Assembly (NCBI RefSeq): GCF_011605345.1 | Contig: NZ_JAAOXM010000019.1 | Span: 62,001-126,000 of the forward strand | Length of the DNA: 64,000 nucleotides | Reading direction: 5' to 3' | From: Burkholderia sp. D-99 | Lineage (GTDB): Bacteria; Pseudomonadota; Gammaproteobacteria; Burkholderiales; Burkholderiaceae | Shown here: piece after piece, positions 27,170 through 35,900 of the stretch | Layout of the letters: every line of letters begins with the position of its first letter | Position numbering within the stretch: position 1 is the stretch's first letter | The notes under the pieces: model-generated | The model's input: the letters and a program-made list of their open reading frames with translations, nothing else | Database searches by the model: none | What the model was told of the DNA's origin: nothing | Program-made: the position numbers and the translations under genes

Positions 27170-28552
27170 CTACTCGCCGTGGAAGTTCTGCGCCCCGGCA
27201 AAATTATCGAACTTCGTGTATTGCCCCAGGAACGTGAGCCGAACAGGGCCGATCGGACCGTTACGCTGCTTGCCGATGATGATTTCGGCGGTTCCCTTGT
27301 CGGGGCTGTCCGGATTGTAGACTTCGTCGCGGTAAATGAACAGGATCACGTCCGCATCCTGCTCGATTGCGCCCGATTCACGCAAATCGGACATCACCGG
27401 CCGCTTGTTCGGTCGCTGCTCGAGGCCACGGTTCAGCTGCGACAGCGCGATCACCGGCACGTCGAGCTCCTTTGCGAGGCTCTTCAGCGAACGTGAAATT
27501 TCCGAAATTTCGGTTGCGCGGTTCTCGCCTTGCGACGAACCCGACATCAGCTGCAGGTAGTCGACGATGATCAGACCGAGCTTGCCGCATTGCCGCGCGA
27601 GACGCCGCGCGCGCGAGCGCAATTCCATCGGGTTCAGGCCGCCCGTCTCGTCGATGAAGAGTTGCGCCTCGCTCATCTTCTGCACCGCATGGGTCAGCTT
27701 CGGCCAGTCCTCGTCGGTCAGGCGACCCGTGCGCATCCGGTGCTGGTCGAGCCGGCCGATCGAGCCGAGCATACGCATCACGAGCTGGGTACCCGGCATT
27801 TCCATCGAGAACACCGCGACGGGCAGCCCGTACTCGACCGCGACGTACTCGCCGATGTTCATCGACAGCGCGGTCTTGCCCATCGACGGACGCCCGGCGA
27901 CGATGATCAGCTCACCGCCGTGCATCCCGGACGTCATCCGGTCGAGGTCGACGAAGCCCGTCGGCGTGCCCGTGACGTCGCTCGGGTTCGCGGTGTGGTA
28001 CAGCGTATCGATGCGCTCGACGACCTGCGTGAGCAGCGGGCCGACCTCGAGGAAACCCTGGTTGCCGCGCGCGCCCTCTTCGGCGATCGAGAACACCTTC
28101 GATTCGGCCTCGTCGAGCAGCTGGCGGACTTCCTTGCCCTGCGGGTTGAACGCATCGGCCGAGATTTCGTCTGCGACCGACACGAGCCGGCGCAGCACCG
28201 CACGGTCGCGCACGATTTCCGCATAGCGGCGGATGTTCGCCGCGCTCGGCGTGTTCTGCGCGAGGGCGTTCAGGTACGCGAGCCCGCCGACGTCGTCGGC
28301 CTTGCCCGACGTGACCATCGCTTCGTACACGGTCACGACGTCGGCCGGGCGCGTCGACGCGATCAGGCGGCCGATGTGCTCGTAGATGATCCGGTGGTCG
28401 TAGCGATAGAAATCGCCCTGCGACAGGAAGTCGGCAATCCGGTCCCATGCCGCGTTGTCGAGCAACAGGCCGCCGAGCACCGACTGTTCGGCTTCGACCG
28501 AATGCGGCGGGACTTTCAGCGATTCGATTTGGGGATCTTGCGGCGCGTTCAT
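27170..28552 (-). CDS. dnaB: Replicative DNA helicase DnaB
   Basis: 460 residues. The N-terminal helical domain (PPHSVEAEQSVLGGLLLDN) binds primase. The RecA-like C-terminal ATPase has Walker A GRPSMGKTAL near 220, IDETGGLNPMELRSRARR, Walker B LIIVDYLQLMSG and the arginine-finger region SQLNRGLEQRPNKRPVMSDLR. Hexameric 5'-3' helicase at the fork. It follows rplI, with a terminator between, as the last gene of the rpsF-priB-rpsR-rplI-dnaB block. Confidence 0.98.
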   Translation of the reverse strand: MNAPQDPQIESLKVPPHSVEAEQSVLGGLLLDNAAWDRIADFLSQGDFYRYDHRIIYEHIGRLIASTRPADVVTVYEAMVTSGKADDVGGLAYLNALAQNTPSAANIRRYAEIVRDRAVLRRLVSVADEISADAFNPQGKEVRQLLDEAESKVFSIAEEGARGNQGFLEVGPLLTQVVERIDTLYHTANPSDVTGTPTGFVDLDRMTSGMHGGELIIVAGRPSMGKTALSMNIGEYVAVEYGLPVAVFSMEMPGTQLVMRMLGSIGRLDQHRMRTGRLTDEDWPKLTHAVQKMSEAQLFIDETGGLNPMELRSRARRLARQCGKLGLIIVDYLQLMSGSSQGENRATEISEISRSLKSLAKELDVPVIALSQLNRGLEQRPNKRPVMSDLRESGAIEQDADVILFIYRDEVYNPDSPDKGTAEIIIGKQRNGPIGPVRLTFLGQYTKFDNFAGAQNFHGE

Positions 28553-28614
28553 GGGTTGGGATTATCGCGAATTACACAGGACGGCGCCATACCGGCCGCC
28601 AGCGATGCGGCAAT

Positions 28615-28649
28615 AAAAAAGGCAGGCCCCGGTTGCCCGGGCGCCTGCC
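28615..28649 (-). terminator. Terminator after rplI
   Basis: GGCAGGC (28621-28627) pairs with GCCTGCC (28643-28649), with CCCGG/CCGGG inside. On the leftward strand the stem is followed by TTTTTTATTG. It separates the ribosomal-protein genes from dnaB. Confidence 0.88.
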
Positions 28650-28691
28650 CTTGTCCGGACGACGGAAGCCGCCCGGAAAGCTTGCGTACGC

Positions 28692-29144
28692 TTACGCGTG
28701 GTCGCCGATCACGTTGATCGTGACGTCGACGACGACGTCCGTGTGCAGCGCGACCTGGACGCTGTGCTCGCCGATCATCTTCAGCGGGCCTTCCGGCATG
28801 CGAACTTGCAGCTTCTCGACTTCGAAACCTGCCTTCTTCAGCAGTTCCGCGACGTCGCCGTTCGTGACCGAGCCGAACAGACGGCCGTCAACGCCCGACT
28901 TCTGCGTGATTTCGAACGACTGGCCGTTCAGCTTTTCGCCGACTGCCTGCGATGCCACCAGCTTTTCAGCGGCGATCTTTTCGAGTTCAGCGCGGCGCAC
29001 TTCGAATTCAGCGATCGCTTCCTTCGTTGCACGGCGAGCCTTGCGGTTCGGGATCAGGAAGTTGCGAGCGTAACCGTCCTTGACCTTGACGATGTCGCCG
29101 AGGTTGCCCAGATTGGCGACTTTTTCCAACAGAATGATTTGCAT
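28692..29144 (-). CDS. rplI: 50S ribosomal protein bL9
   Basis: 150 residues, the standard length. The N-terminal RNA-binding domain (MQIILLEKVANLGNLGDIV, then VKDGYARNFLIPNRKA) is joined by the long connecting helix with many E/A/K residues to the C-terminal domain. It binds 23S rRNA domain V near L1. It lies 27 bp after rpsR and before a terminator. Confidence 0.99.
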   Translation of the reverse strand: MQIILLEKVANLGNLGDIVKVKDGYARNFLIPNRKARRATKEAIAEFEVRRAELEKIAAEKLVASQAVGEKLNGQSFEITQKSGVDGRLFGSVTNGDVAELLKKAGFEVEKLQVRMPEGPLKMIGEHSVQVALHTDVVVDVTINVIGDHA

Positions 29145-29171
29145 TCGAATTCTCCTTATGGCGTCGCCGAG

Positions 29172-29447
29172 TTACGCCTTGTGCTGATCGGTGTACGGCA
29201 GCAGCGCGAGGAAACGCGCACGCTTGATTGCCGTGTCGAGCTGACGCTGATAGTGCGCCTTCGTACCCGTCAGACGCGCCGGCGTGATCTTGCCGTTTTC
29301 GCCGATGAAGTCCTTCAGCGTTTCCGTGTCCTTGTAGTCGATCTGCTCGACGCCTGCAGCCGTGAAACGGCAGAACTTCTTGCGCTTGAAGAGCGGGTTT
29401 TGTTGCTGACGACGCTTGTCGAATTTCTTACCAGTCGGGCGGGGCAT
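29172..29447 (-). CDS. rpsR: 30S ribosomal protein bS18
   Basis: 91 residues from ATG 29447 ([19 protein letters not shown]). The conserved core is RRKKFCRF-like ([12 protein letters not shown]), followed by [19 protein letters not shown] and the basic [20 protein letters not shown]. It pairs with bS6 on the 30S platform. Four bp separate its start from the priB stop. Confidence 0.99.
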
Positions 29448-29451
29448 GATT

Positions 29452-29751
29452 TCAGTCCTTTCCAATGTCCTGCAATGCTGTGATGTGAAACACCAAGGTT
29501 CTCGCGTTGCGGCTTTTCTTTGCCAGGAAGCCCGTGAACAGCGTTTCGACGCCCATTTCACGACTTTCCAGCCTGCCGCTCGCCTCACCGGCCGCCACCG
29601 CCTCGATCGTCATTTCGACCTGACGGGGAATGCCTGCTTCGACGACTTCCGTGCGGTGATGCAACGTGGCGCTTGCGATCGGAACACCCGCCGGCGTATA
29701 TCGCACCGGTGCGCGTTCGACGACGCTTGCCGTCAATTGCAACCTGTTCAC
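29452..29751 (-). CDS. priB: Primosomal replication protein N (PriB)
   Basis: 99 residues with a single OB-fold of the SSB family: [20 protein letters not shown], then [21 protein letters not shown] and [20 protein letters not shown]. It acts with PriA in restart of stalled forks. It is located in its conserved place between rpsF and rpsR. Confidence 0.97.
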
Positions 29752-29791
29752 GTGAGTGGCGCGCTCCTTGATGGCTTAATGAATGACGAAC

Positions 29792-30166
29792 TTAAGCCTG
29801 CGCTTCGGTCGGCTGAGCTGCAGCCGCCTTCTTGGCTTCTTCGCGCTGAACTTCCTTCATCATCGGCGACGGGCCGGTTTCGGCCTTCTTCATCTTGACG
29901 ATGAGGTGACGCAGCACGGCGTCGTTGAACTTGAACGCGTGTTCGAGTTCGTCGAGCGTCGTCTGGTCGCACTCGATGTTCATGCAGACGTAGTGAGCCT
30001 TCGCGAGTTTCTCGATCATGTAGGCCAGTTGGCGACGGCCCCAGTCTTCGACACGGTGGATCTGACCGCCGTGCGACGTGATCGTGGTCTTGTAACGCTC
30101 GATCATCGCGGGCACTTGCTCGCTCTGATCGGGGTGCACGATGAATACGATTTCGTAATGACGCAT
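29792..30166 (-). CDS. rpsF: 30S ribosomal protein bS6
   Basis: 124 residues from ATG 30166 (MRHYEIVFIVHPDQSEQVP); an upstream in-frame ATG at 30193 adds nine residues that do not match the family. A ferredoxin-like fold with GGQIHRVEDWGRRQLAYMIE and MNIECDQTTLDELEHAFK. The C-terminal tail is Ala/Glu/Lys-rich (EEAKKAAAAQ). First gene of the rpsF operon, driven by the promoter at 30233-30261. Confidence 0.99.
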   Translation of the reverse strand: MRHYEIVFIVHPDQSEQVPAMIERYKTTITSHGGQIHRVEDWGRRQLAYMIEKLAKAHYVCMNIECDQTTLDELEHAFKFNDAVLRHLIVKMKKAETGPSPMMKEVQREEAKKAAAAQPTEAQA

Positions 30167-30232
30167 TACACACTCCTTGTGGATTAAAGCCACCCGGGCG
30201 TCTGAACCGGTGTGGCAAGTGAGAAGCCGAAG

Positions 30233-30261
30233 ATTCTAACCCGGATACGGGGCGCATGCAA
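30233..30261 (-). promoter_or_regulatory. Sigma-70 promoter of the rpsF operon
   Basis: Read leftward: -35 TTGCAT (30256-30261), a 17-bp spacer and -10 TAGAAT (30233-30238), about 67 bp before the rpsF ATG. Good match to the consensus with optimal spacing. Confidence 0.75.
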
Positions 30262-30407
30262 GGCCATTCGACGATTCCCGCACGGATTCGGCCATGTTTT
30301 CAAAGACTTGAAGGGGCAGGCCCGGGCAAGCGGGCCGCCCTCCGGCCTTTTTCCGGTCAGGGTCGGAACGGAAGCGTGCGGCGGGCCCTCAGCCCGCCGT
30401 CGCGACG

Positions 30408-31322
30408 TCACTCGCTGCGCGTGCCGCCAAGCCGCGCGTCGAGCGCGGTCCTGAACGCCGCAAGTGCCGACGGCTCGGCGTCGGTCACGGCCCACCACGT
30501 CATCCCGGCCGCGTCCCAGCGGTCGAGTGCATAGCCCTGCGACACGGTCGCGTACGACGCCCCCGGCCCTTCCCCGGCCGGCCGCACATAGACGTCGATC
30601 ACGTGCTGCCGGTAACGGTAGACGAGCACCGCGACACGACGACGCCCGACGTAGTCGAGCCGGCCGCCGACCAGCGCGAAACCGTTCGCCGCGAGGTCCT
30701 CGACCGGCGGCGCATAGTCGAGCCGGCCGTTGAACCACGGCTTGACCGTGTGCCGGTCGGTCGAGATCACGTCGATGTCGCGCGCCGACAGGTCGGCACG
30801 CACGTGGCTCGACACGAGCTCGTCGACCGTGCGGTCGGTGTCGGCGTGGCGCGCCGACAACGCCATCCCGCCCGCCGCGGCAAGCGCCACCAGCAGCGCG
30901 ACGCCCCAACCGAGGCCGGGCAGCGCGGCGACGCGCGGCCCCGTACCGGCAGACGCCGGACGTGCCGACCCGCCTTGATCCGTCAGCCACGAGAACCAGC
31001 GGCGGCCACGCGGGCGCGGCTGCGGCTGCGGCTGCCGCTGCGGCTGTGATCCTGGCCCGGACTGCGGCTCCACCCGCGCCTGCTCGCGCACCGGCGCGTC
31101 GGCCGCTGCCGGCAGGCTCGCGAGAATGCTGGCCCGCAACGCATCCGGCGCACGGTGATAGTCGGCCTGACGCACCGCCTGCACCAGCGTGACGATCCGC
31201 GCGCGCTCATGGCGGCACGCTTCGCACCCTTCGACATGCTGCTGGACCCGCAACGCGTCGGGCGCCGACAGCTCGCGGTCGACGTCCGCGTCCAGCAACG
31301 CTCGCACTTCGTTACAGTCCAT
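30408..31322 (-). CDS. Zinc-finger anti-sigma factor (membrane-anchored)
   Basis: 304 residues from ATG 31322 (MDCNEVRALLDADVDRELS). The N-terminal zinc anti-sigma domain has the HxxxCxxC motif in HVEGCEACRHE near residue 32. A Pro/Gln-rich linker, one membrane segment (WGVALLVALAAAGGMALS, about residues 150-167) and a ~130-residue periplasmic domain with no recognisable fold follow. It overlaps the end of the upstream sigma gene by 11 bp, so the pair is coupled. The signal that releases the sigma factor is unknown. Confidence 0.88.
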   Translation of the reverse strand: MDCNEVRALLDADVDRELSAPDALRVQQHVEGCEACRHERARIVTLVQAVRQADYHRAPDALRASILASLPAAADAPVREQARVEPQSGPGSQPQRQPQPQPRPRGRRWFSWLTDQGGSARPASAGTGPRVAALPGLGWGVALLVALAAAGGMALSARHADTDRTVDELVSSHVRADLSARDIDVISTDRHTVKPWFNGRLDYAPPVEDLAANGFALVGGRLDYVGRRRVAVLVYRYRQHVIDVYVRPAGEGPGASYATVSQGYALDRWDAAGMTWWAVTDAEPSALAAFRTALDARLGGTRSE

Positions 31323-31953
31323 CGATAGCCTCCGATGCGGTTCCGCCTGCCGGCGTACGGCCCGGCCTGCCTTCGGCCGCCGGTGCCGGCGGGCCGCCCA
31401 GCAGCGCGGCGAGCTTGCGCCGGCCACGTGCGAGCCGCGACATCACCGTGCCGACCGGCACGTCCGCGATCGCCGCGATCTCGCGGTAGCTCAGGTCCTC
31501 CATCTCGCGCAGCACGAGCACCTCGCGGTATTCGGGCGGCAGCTTCGCGAGCGCCGCGTTCACGAGCCGCACGTTCTCGCCGCGCAGCAAGTGCGCGAGC
31601 GGATCCTCGCTGGCGGGCTGCCAGTCGTCGGGCACGTCGGTGTCGTCCAGCGTGTCGGGCAGCGCGACCTCGTGCGCATGCGTGCGGCGCCGCCACTCCG
31701 TGTACCAGGTGTGGCGCACGATCGTCAGCAGCCACGGCCGCGCGTTGTCGCCGCGGCACGAATCGACGAAGCGCAGCGCGCGCATGCACGCATCCTGGAC
31801 GACGTCGTCCGCGTCGCCGGGGTTACCGCTCAGCCAGCGTGCGAGGTTGTACGCGGCGTCGAGATGCGGCAGCACGAGCACGCGAAACCGCTCGCCGCGC
31901 GCGACCGCGTCGTCTGCCACCCGTTCATCGACCGCCTGTCCGGCTTGCGCCAC
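31312..31953 (-). CDS. ECF RNA polymerase sigma factor
   Basis: 213 residues from GTG 31953 (VAQAGQAVDERV), chosen because GGGAGG lies just upstream; the longer frame to 32028 has no better site. Region 2 is NLARWLSGNPGDADDVVQDA and MRALRFVD, region 4 is LPPEYREVLVLREMEDLSYR, then EIAAIADVPVGTVMSRLARG. The acidic linker lies between. It is followed at once by its anti-sigma factor. No duplicated ECF promoter is evident upstream, so its regulon cannot be inferred here. Confidence 0.92.
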   Translation of the reverse strand: MAQAGQAVDERVADDAVARGERFRVLVLPHLDAAYNLARWLSGNPGDADDVVQDACMRALRFVDSCRGDNARPWLLTIVRHTWYTEWRRRTHAHEVALPDTLDDTDVPDDWQPASEDPLAHLLRGENVRLVNAALAKLPPEYREVLVLREMEDLSYREIAAIADVPVGTVMSRLARGRRKLAALLGGPPAPAAEGRPGRTPAGGTASEAIDGL

Positions 31954-32145
31954 ATGACCTCCCTGGTCCCGGCGGCCGATGCCGCGCCCGTTCCGCGCAC
32001 GATGCCCGGACAGACCGGCAACGTGCACGCTTGATGACCTTACCGTCGTTGCGTCGAGTTTATTCCCGCGCCACGCGCCTGAAGCGTAAAAAAATCTCCG
32101 GGTGGCCCTGTGGCCCGGCAGCCTCGACCGGACGGCCCACGCCGG

Positions 32146-33057
32146 TTACGGCGTGGTGCTCCAGTAGCCGGGGCTGGCGTAAGCGGCGCGCAGGTAGTCG
32201 ATGAAGTAGCGCACGCGCGCCGGTACGTAGCGCTGTTGCGGGTAGACCGCGAGGATGTCGTAGTCGGGCAGCGCATACTCGTCGAGCACGGTCTCGAGCT
32301 CGCCCGTCTCGAGCTGCGCGGCGATTTCCCAAGTGGAGCGCCAGCCGAGCCCGAGGCCTTCGGCCACCCAGCGGTGCAGCAGTTCGCCGTCGTTGCAGTC
32401 GAGGTTGCCGGCCACGCGCATCGTCGCGATCTTGCCGTGGCGCTGGAAATACCAGCCGCGGTTCTGCCCGCCCTGCAGGTTGAACGCAAGGCAGTTGTGC
32501 TTGAGCAGATCGTCGAGCGACTTCGGCCGGCCGTGCTTGCGGAAATACGCGGGCGTACCGCACACGACGCGCCGGTTCGACGCGAGCTTCACCGCGACGA
32601 AGTTCGGATCGACGGCACCGCCGATCCGGATCGACAGGTCGTAACCTTCGCGCACGAGATCGACGACGCGGTCGGTCAGGTTGAACGACAGCTGCATCTC
32701 GGGCTTGTCGGCCAGAAAGCCCGGCGCGTGCGGCGCGACGTGCTTGCGCCCGAACGCAGCCGGCGCCGACACGATCAGGTGCCCGCTGACCGCGCGCCGC
32801 CCGGCGGCCAGCTCGTTCTCGGCCTGGTCCCATTCGGACAGCAGCCCGCGGCAGCGCTCGAGGAACGCGGCGCCCTCCTCGCTGACGACCAGCCGCCGCG
32901 TCGAGCGGTACATCAGCTTCACGCCGAGGCGCTTTTCCAGCGCGTCGATGCGCCGCCCGAGCACCACCGGCGACACGCCCTCCTCGAGCGCCGCCGCCGC
33001 GAGGCTGCCGGCATCGGCCACCCGCACGAACGTCTCGATCTGCTTGAAGCGGTCCAT
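32146..33057 (-). CDS. LysR family transcriptional regulator
   Basis: 303 residues from ATG 33057 (MDRFKQIETFVRVADAGSLA). The winged HTH spans 1-65 (AAAALEEGVSPVVLGRRIDAL), followed by a substrate-binding domain with the two-lobe pattern (GHLIVSAPAAFGRKHVAP and PLDDVDRV-like lobe). It belongs to the CrgA/DsdC-like branch common in Burkholderia. It is divergent from gcl across 173 bp, so it probably controls the gcl-hyi-glxR operon, with glyoxylate or a purine breakdown product as a likely inducer (inference). Confidence 0.9.
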   Translation of the reverse strand: MDRFKQIETFVRVADAGSLAAAALEEGVSPVVLGRRIDALEKRLGVKLMYRSTRRLVVSEEGAAFLERCRGLLSEWDQAENELAAGRRAVSGHLIVSAPAAFGRKHVAPHAPGFLADKPEMQLSFNLTDRVVDLVREGYDLSIRIGGAVDPNFVAVKLASNRRVVCGTPAYFRKHGRPKSLDDLLKHNCLAFNLQGGQNRGWYFQRHGKIATMRVAGNLDCNDGELLHRWVAEGLGLGWRSTWEIAAQLETGELETVLDEYALPDYDILAVYPQQRYVPARVRYFIDYLRAAYASPGYWSTTP

Positions 33058-33230
33058 CTCCTGTCTCCGTCTCTGTTCCGACACCGGCGGAAAGCCCCGT
33101 CCGGCCGTCATTCCATACTTTTAGTTTCGAAAAAAGCGACTTCGGCTGATCTTATCAAACCTTTCACGCATCCCTAAAGTGTTCCCAACAGACCCATTCG
33201 CAAGAATCCGCCACATTCAAGGAGACATTC

Positions 33231-35006
33231 ATGGCCAAGATGAGAGCCGTCGACGCAGCTGTGCTCGTGCTCGAGAAGGAAGGCATCCAGACCGCGTTCG
33301 GCGTACCGGGCGCAGCAATCAACCCGTTCTACTCCGCGATGCGCAAGTCGGGCGGCATCAGCCACGTGCTGGCCCGCCACGTCGAAGGCGCATCGCACAT
33401 GGCCGAAGGCTTCACGCGTGCGGCCCCGGGCAACATCGGCGTGTGCATCGGCACGTCGGGTCCCGCCGGTACCGACATGATCACCGGTCTCTACTCCGCC
33501 TCGGCCGACTCGATTCCGATCCTCGCGATCACGGGCCAGGCACCGCGTGCCCGCCTGTACAAGGAAGACTTCCAGGCCGTCGACATCGAATCGATCGCGA
33601 AGCCCGTCACGAAGTGGGCCGTCACCGTGCGCGAACCGGCGCTGGTGCCGCGCGTGTTCCAGCAGGCATTCCACCTGATGCGCTCGGGCCGCCCGGGCCC
33701 GGTGCTGGTCGACCTGCCGATCGACGTGCAGCTCGCCGAAATCGAATTCGATATCGACACGTATGAACCGCTGCCGATCTACAAGCCCGCGGCGAGCCGC
33801 GCGCAGATCGAGAAGGCGCTCACGATGCTCAACGACGCGGACAAGCCGCTGATCGTGTCGGGCGGCGGCGTGCTCAACGCAGCGGCCGAAGACCTGCTCG
33901 TCCAGTTCGCCGAAACGATCGGCGTGCCGGTGATCCCGACGCTGATGTCGTGGGGCGCGATTCCGGACGACCATCCGCTGATGGCCGGCATGGTCGGCCT
34001 GCAGACGTCGCACCGCTACGGCAACGCGACGATGCTCGCATCGGACTTCGTGCTCGGCATCGGCAACCGCTGGGCGAACCGCCACACCGGCAGCGTCGAG
34101 GTCTACACGAAGGGCCGCAAGTTCGTGCACGTCGACATCGAGCCGACGCAGATCGGCCGCGTGTTCGGCCCGGATCTCGGCATCGTGTCGGACGCCAAGG
34201 CCGCGCTGGAACTGTTCGTCGCGGTTGCGCAGGAATGGAAGGCCGCCGGCAAGCTGAAGGATCGCAGCGCATGGGTCGCCGACTGCCAGGCACGCAAGCG
34301 CACGCTGCAGCGCAAGACGCACTTCGACAACGTGCCGGTCAAGCCGCAGCGCGTGTACGAAGAGATGAACAAGGTGTTCGGCCGCGATACGTGCTACGTC
34401 AGCACGATCGGCCTGTCGCAGATCGCCGCCGCGCAGTTCCTGCACGTGTTCAAGGCACGCAACTGGATCAACTGCGGCCAGGCGGGCCCGCTCGGCTGGA
34501 CGATCCCCGCCGCGCTCGGCGTGCGTGCAGCGGATCCGAGCCGCCCGATCGTCGCGCTGTCCGGCGACTACGACTTCCAGTTCATGATTGAAGAGCTGGC
34601 AGCCGGCGCGCAATTCAAGCTGCCGTACGTGCACGTCGTCGTGAACAACTCGTACCTCGGGCTGATCCGCCAGGCACAGCGTGCGTTCGACATGGACTAC
34701 TGCGTGCAGCTCGCGTTCGACAACGTGAATGCGCCGGAACTGAACGGCTATGGCGTCGACCACGTGGCCGTCGCGGAAGGCCTCGGCTGCAAGGCGCTGC
34801 GCGTGTTCAAGCCGGAAGAGATCGAGCCGGCGCTGCGCCAGGCGCAAACGCTCGCGGAAGAGTTCAGCGTGCCGGTGGTCGTCGAAGTGATCCTCGAGCG
34901 TGTGACGAACATCTCGATGGGCACCGAAATCGACGCGATCAACGAATTCGAGGATCTCGCCGAAAAGGCCGAGCACGCGCCGACCGCGATCTCGATGCTC
35001 GACTGA
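33231..35006 (+). CDS. gcl: Glyoxylate carboligase (tartronate-semialdehyde synthase)
   Basis: 591 residues, against 593 in E. coli. ThDP-dependent enzyme joining two glyoxylate to tartronate semialdehyde and CO2. The sequence RHVEGASHMAEG places Val51 where nearly all ThDP enzymes have the catalytic Glu, the diagnostic feature of Gcl. The ThDP/Mg motif is LSGDYDFQFMIEEL with NNSYLGLIRQAQRAF. A central FAD-type domain is present (VSGGGVLNAAAEDL). First gene of gcl-hyi-glxR; the LysR gene is divergent. A strong AAGGAG site precedes its ATG. Confidence 0.98.
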   Translation: MAKMRAVDAAVLVLEKEGIQTAFGVPGAAINPFYSAMRKSGGISHVLARHVEGASHMAEGFTRAAPGNIGVCIGTSGPAGTDMITGLYSASADSIPILAITGQAPRARLYKEDFQAVDIESIAKPVTKWAVTVREPALVPRVFQQAFHLMRSGRPGPVLVDLPIDVQLAEIEFDIDTYEPLPIYKPAASRAQIEKALTMLNDADKPLIVSGGGVLNAAAEDLLVQFAETIGVPVIPTLMSWGAIPDDHPLMAGMVGLQTSHRYGNATMLASDFVLGIGNRWANRHTGSVEVYTKGRKFVHVDIEPTQIGRVFGPDLGIVSDAKAALELFVAVAQEWKAAGKLKDRSAWVADCQARKRTLQRKTHFDNVPVKPQRVYEEMNKVFGRDTCYVSTIGLSQIAAAQFLHVFKARNWINCGQAGPLGWTIPAALGVRAADPSRPIVALSGDYDFQFMIEELAAGAQFKLPYVHVVVNNSYLGLIRQAQRAFDMDYCVQLAFDNVNAPELNGYGVDHVAVAEGLGCKALRVFKPEEIEPALRQAQTLAEEFSVPVVVEVILERVTNISMGTEIDAINEFEDLAEKAEHAPTAISMLD

Positions 35007-35049
35007 ACCGCACGACATTTTTGACTGACCGACCGAAGAGGCTTAGCTC

Positions 35050-35859
35050 ATGCCGAAGTTTGCTGCAAACCTGACCATGCTGTTCAACGAAGTGCCGTTC
35101 CTCGACCGCTTCAAGGCGGCCGCCGATGCGGGCTTCGACGCCGTCGAGTTCCTGTTCCCGTACCCGTACGCGAAAGAGGAACTCGCCGAGCGGCTCGAAA
35201 CGCATCGCCTGCGCCTCGTGCTGCACAACCTGCCCGCCGGCAACTGGGATCAGGGCGAACGCGGCATCGCGTGCCTGCCCGATCGCGTCGGCGAATTCCA
35301 GGAAGGTGTCGGCCGTGCGATCGAGTACGCGAAGGCGCTGAAGGTGCCGCAGCTGAACTGCCTCGTCGGGATTCCGTCGGCGAGCACGGCGCGCGACAAG
35401 ACGTTCGTCACGATCGTCGACAACCTGCGCTTTGCCGCCGATGCGCTGAAGCGCGAAGGCATCCGCCTGCTCGTCGAGCCGTGCAACAGCTTCGACATCC
35501 CGGGCTTCGCGCTGAACCGCTCGTCGGAAGGGCTCGACGTGATCCGCGCGGTCGGCTCGGACAACCTGTTCCTGCAGTACGACATCTATCACATGCAGCG
35601 CATGGAAGGCGAACTGGCCGCGACGATCGAACGCAACCTCGCGTCGATCGGGCACGTCCAGCTCGCGGACAACCCGGGCCGCAACGAGCCGGGCACCGGC
35701 GAGATCAACTACGCGTTCCTGTTCGCGCTGCTCGACCGGCTCGGCTATGCCGGCTACGTCGGCTGCGAGTACAAGCCCCGCACCACCACGACGGAAGGCC
35801 TCGGCTGGCTGCAAAGCGTCGCCGGCTGCGCACCGGGTTCGGCGCGTCGCGCCGCCTGA
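35050..35859 (+). CDS. hyi: Hydroxypyruvate isomerase
   Basis: 269 residues of TIM-barrel (AP endonuclease family 2/Hyi) type, close to E. coli Hyi (258). It interconverts hydroxypyruvate and tartronate semialdehyde. Landmarks: FLDRFKAAADAGFDAVEFLF, LVLHNLPAGNWDQGERGIAC, LLVEPCNSFDIPGF and QYDIYHMQRMEGEL with the metal-binding acids and His. The last ~10 residues are Ala/Arg/Gly and not conserved. It lies 43 bp after gcl. Confidence 0.96.
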   Translation: MPKFAANLTMLFNEVPFLDRFKAAADAGFDAVEFLFPYPYAKEELAERLETHRLRLVLHNLPAGNWDQGERGIACLPDRVGEFQEGVGRAIEYAKALKVPQLNCLVGIPSASTARDKTFVTIVDNLRFAADALKREGIRLLVEPCNSFDIPGFALNRSSEGLDVIRAVGSDNLFLQYDIYHMQRMEGELAATIERNLASIGHVQLADNPGRNEPGTGEINYAFLFALLDRLGYAGYVGCEYKPRTTTTEGLGWLQSVAGCAPGSARRAA

Positions 35860-35900
35860 GATCCGCCCTTTCCGCATACGCCCCTATAGGAGACTTTCAC

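Noticed and set aside
33112..33180. LysR binding site CTTTT-N9-AAAAG upstream of gcl
   Set aside because: Only a weak AT-rich dyad; no convincing T-N11-A box could be fixed, so not listed as a feature.
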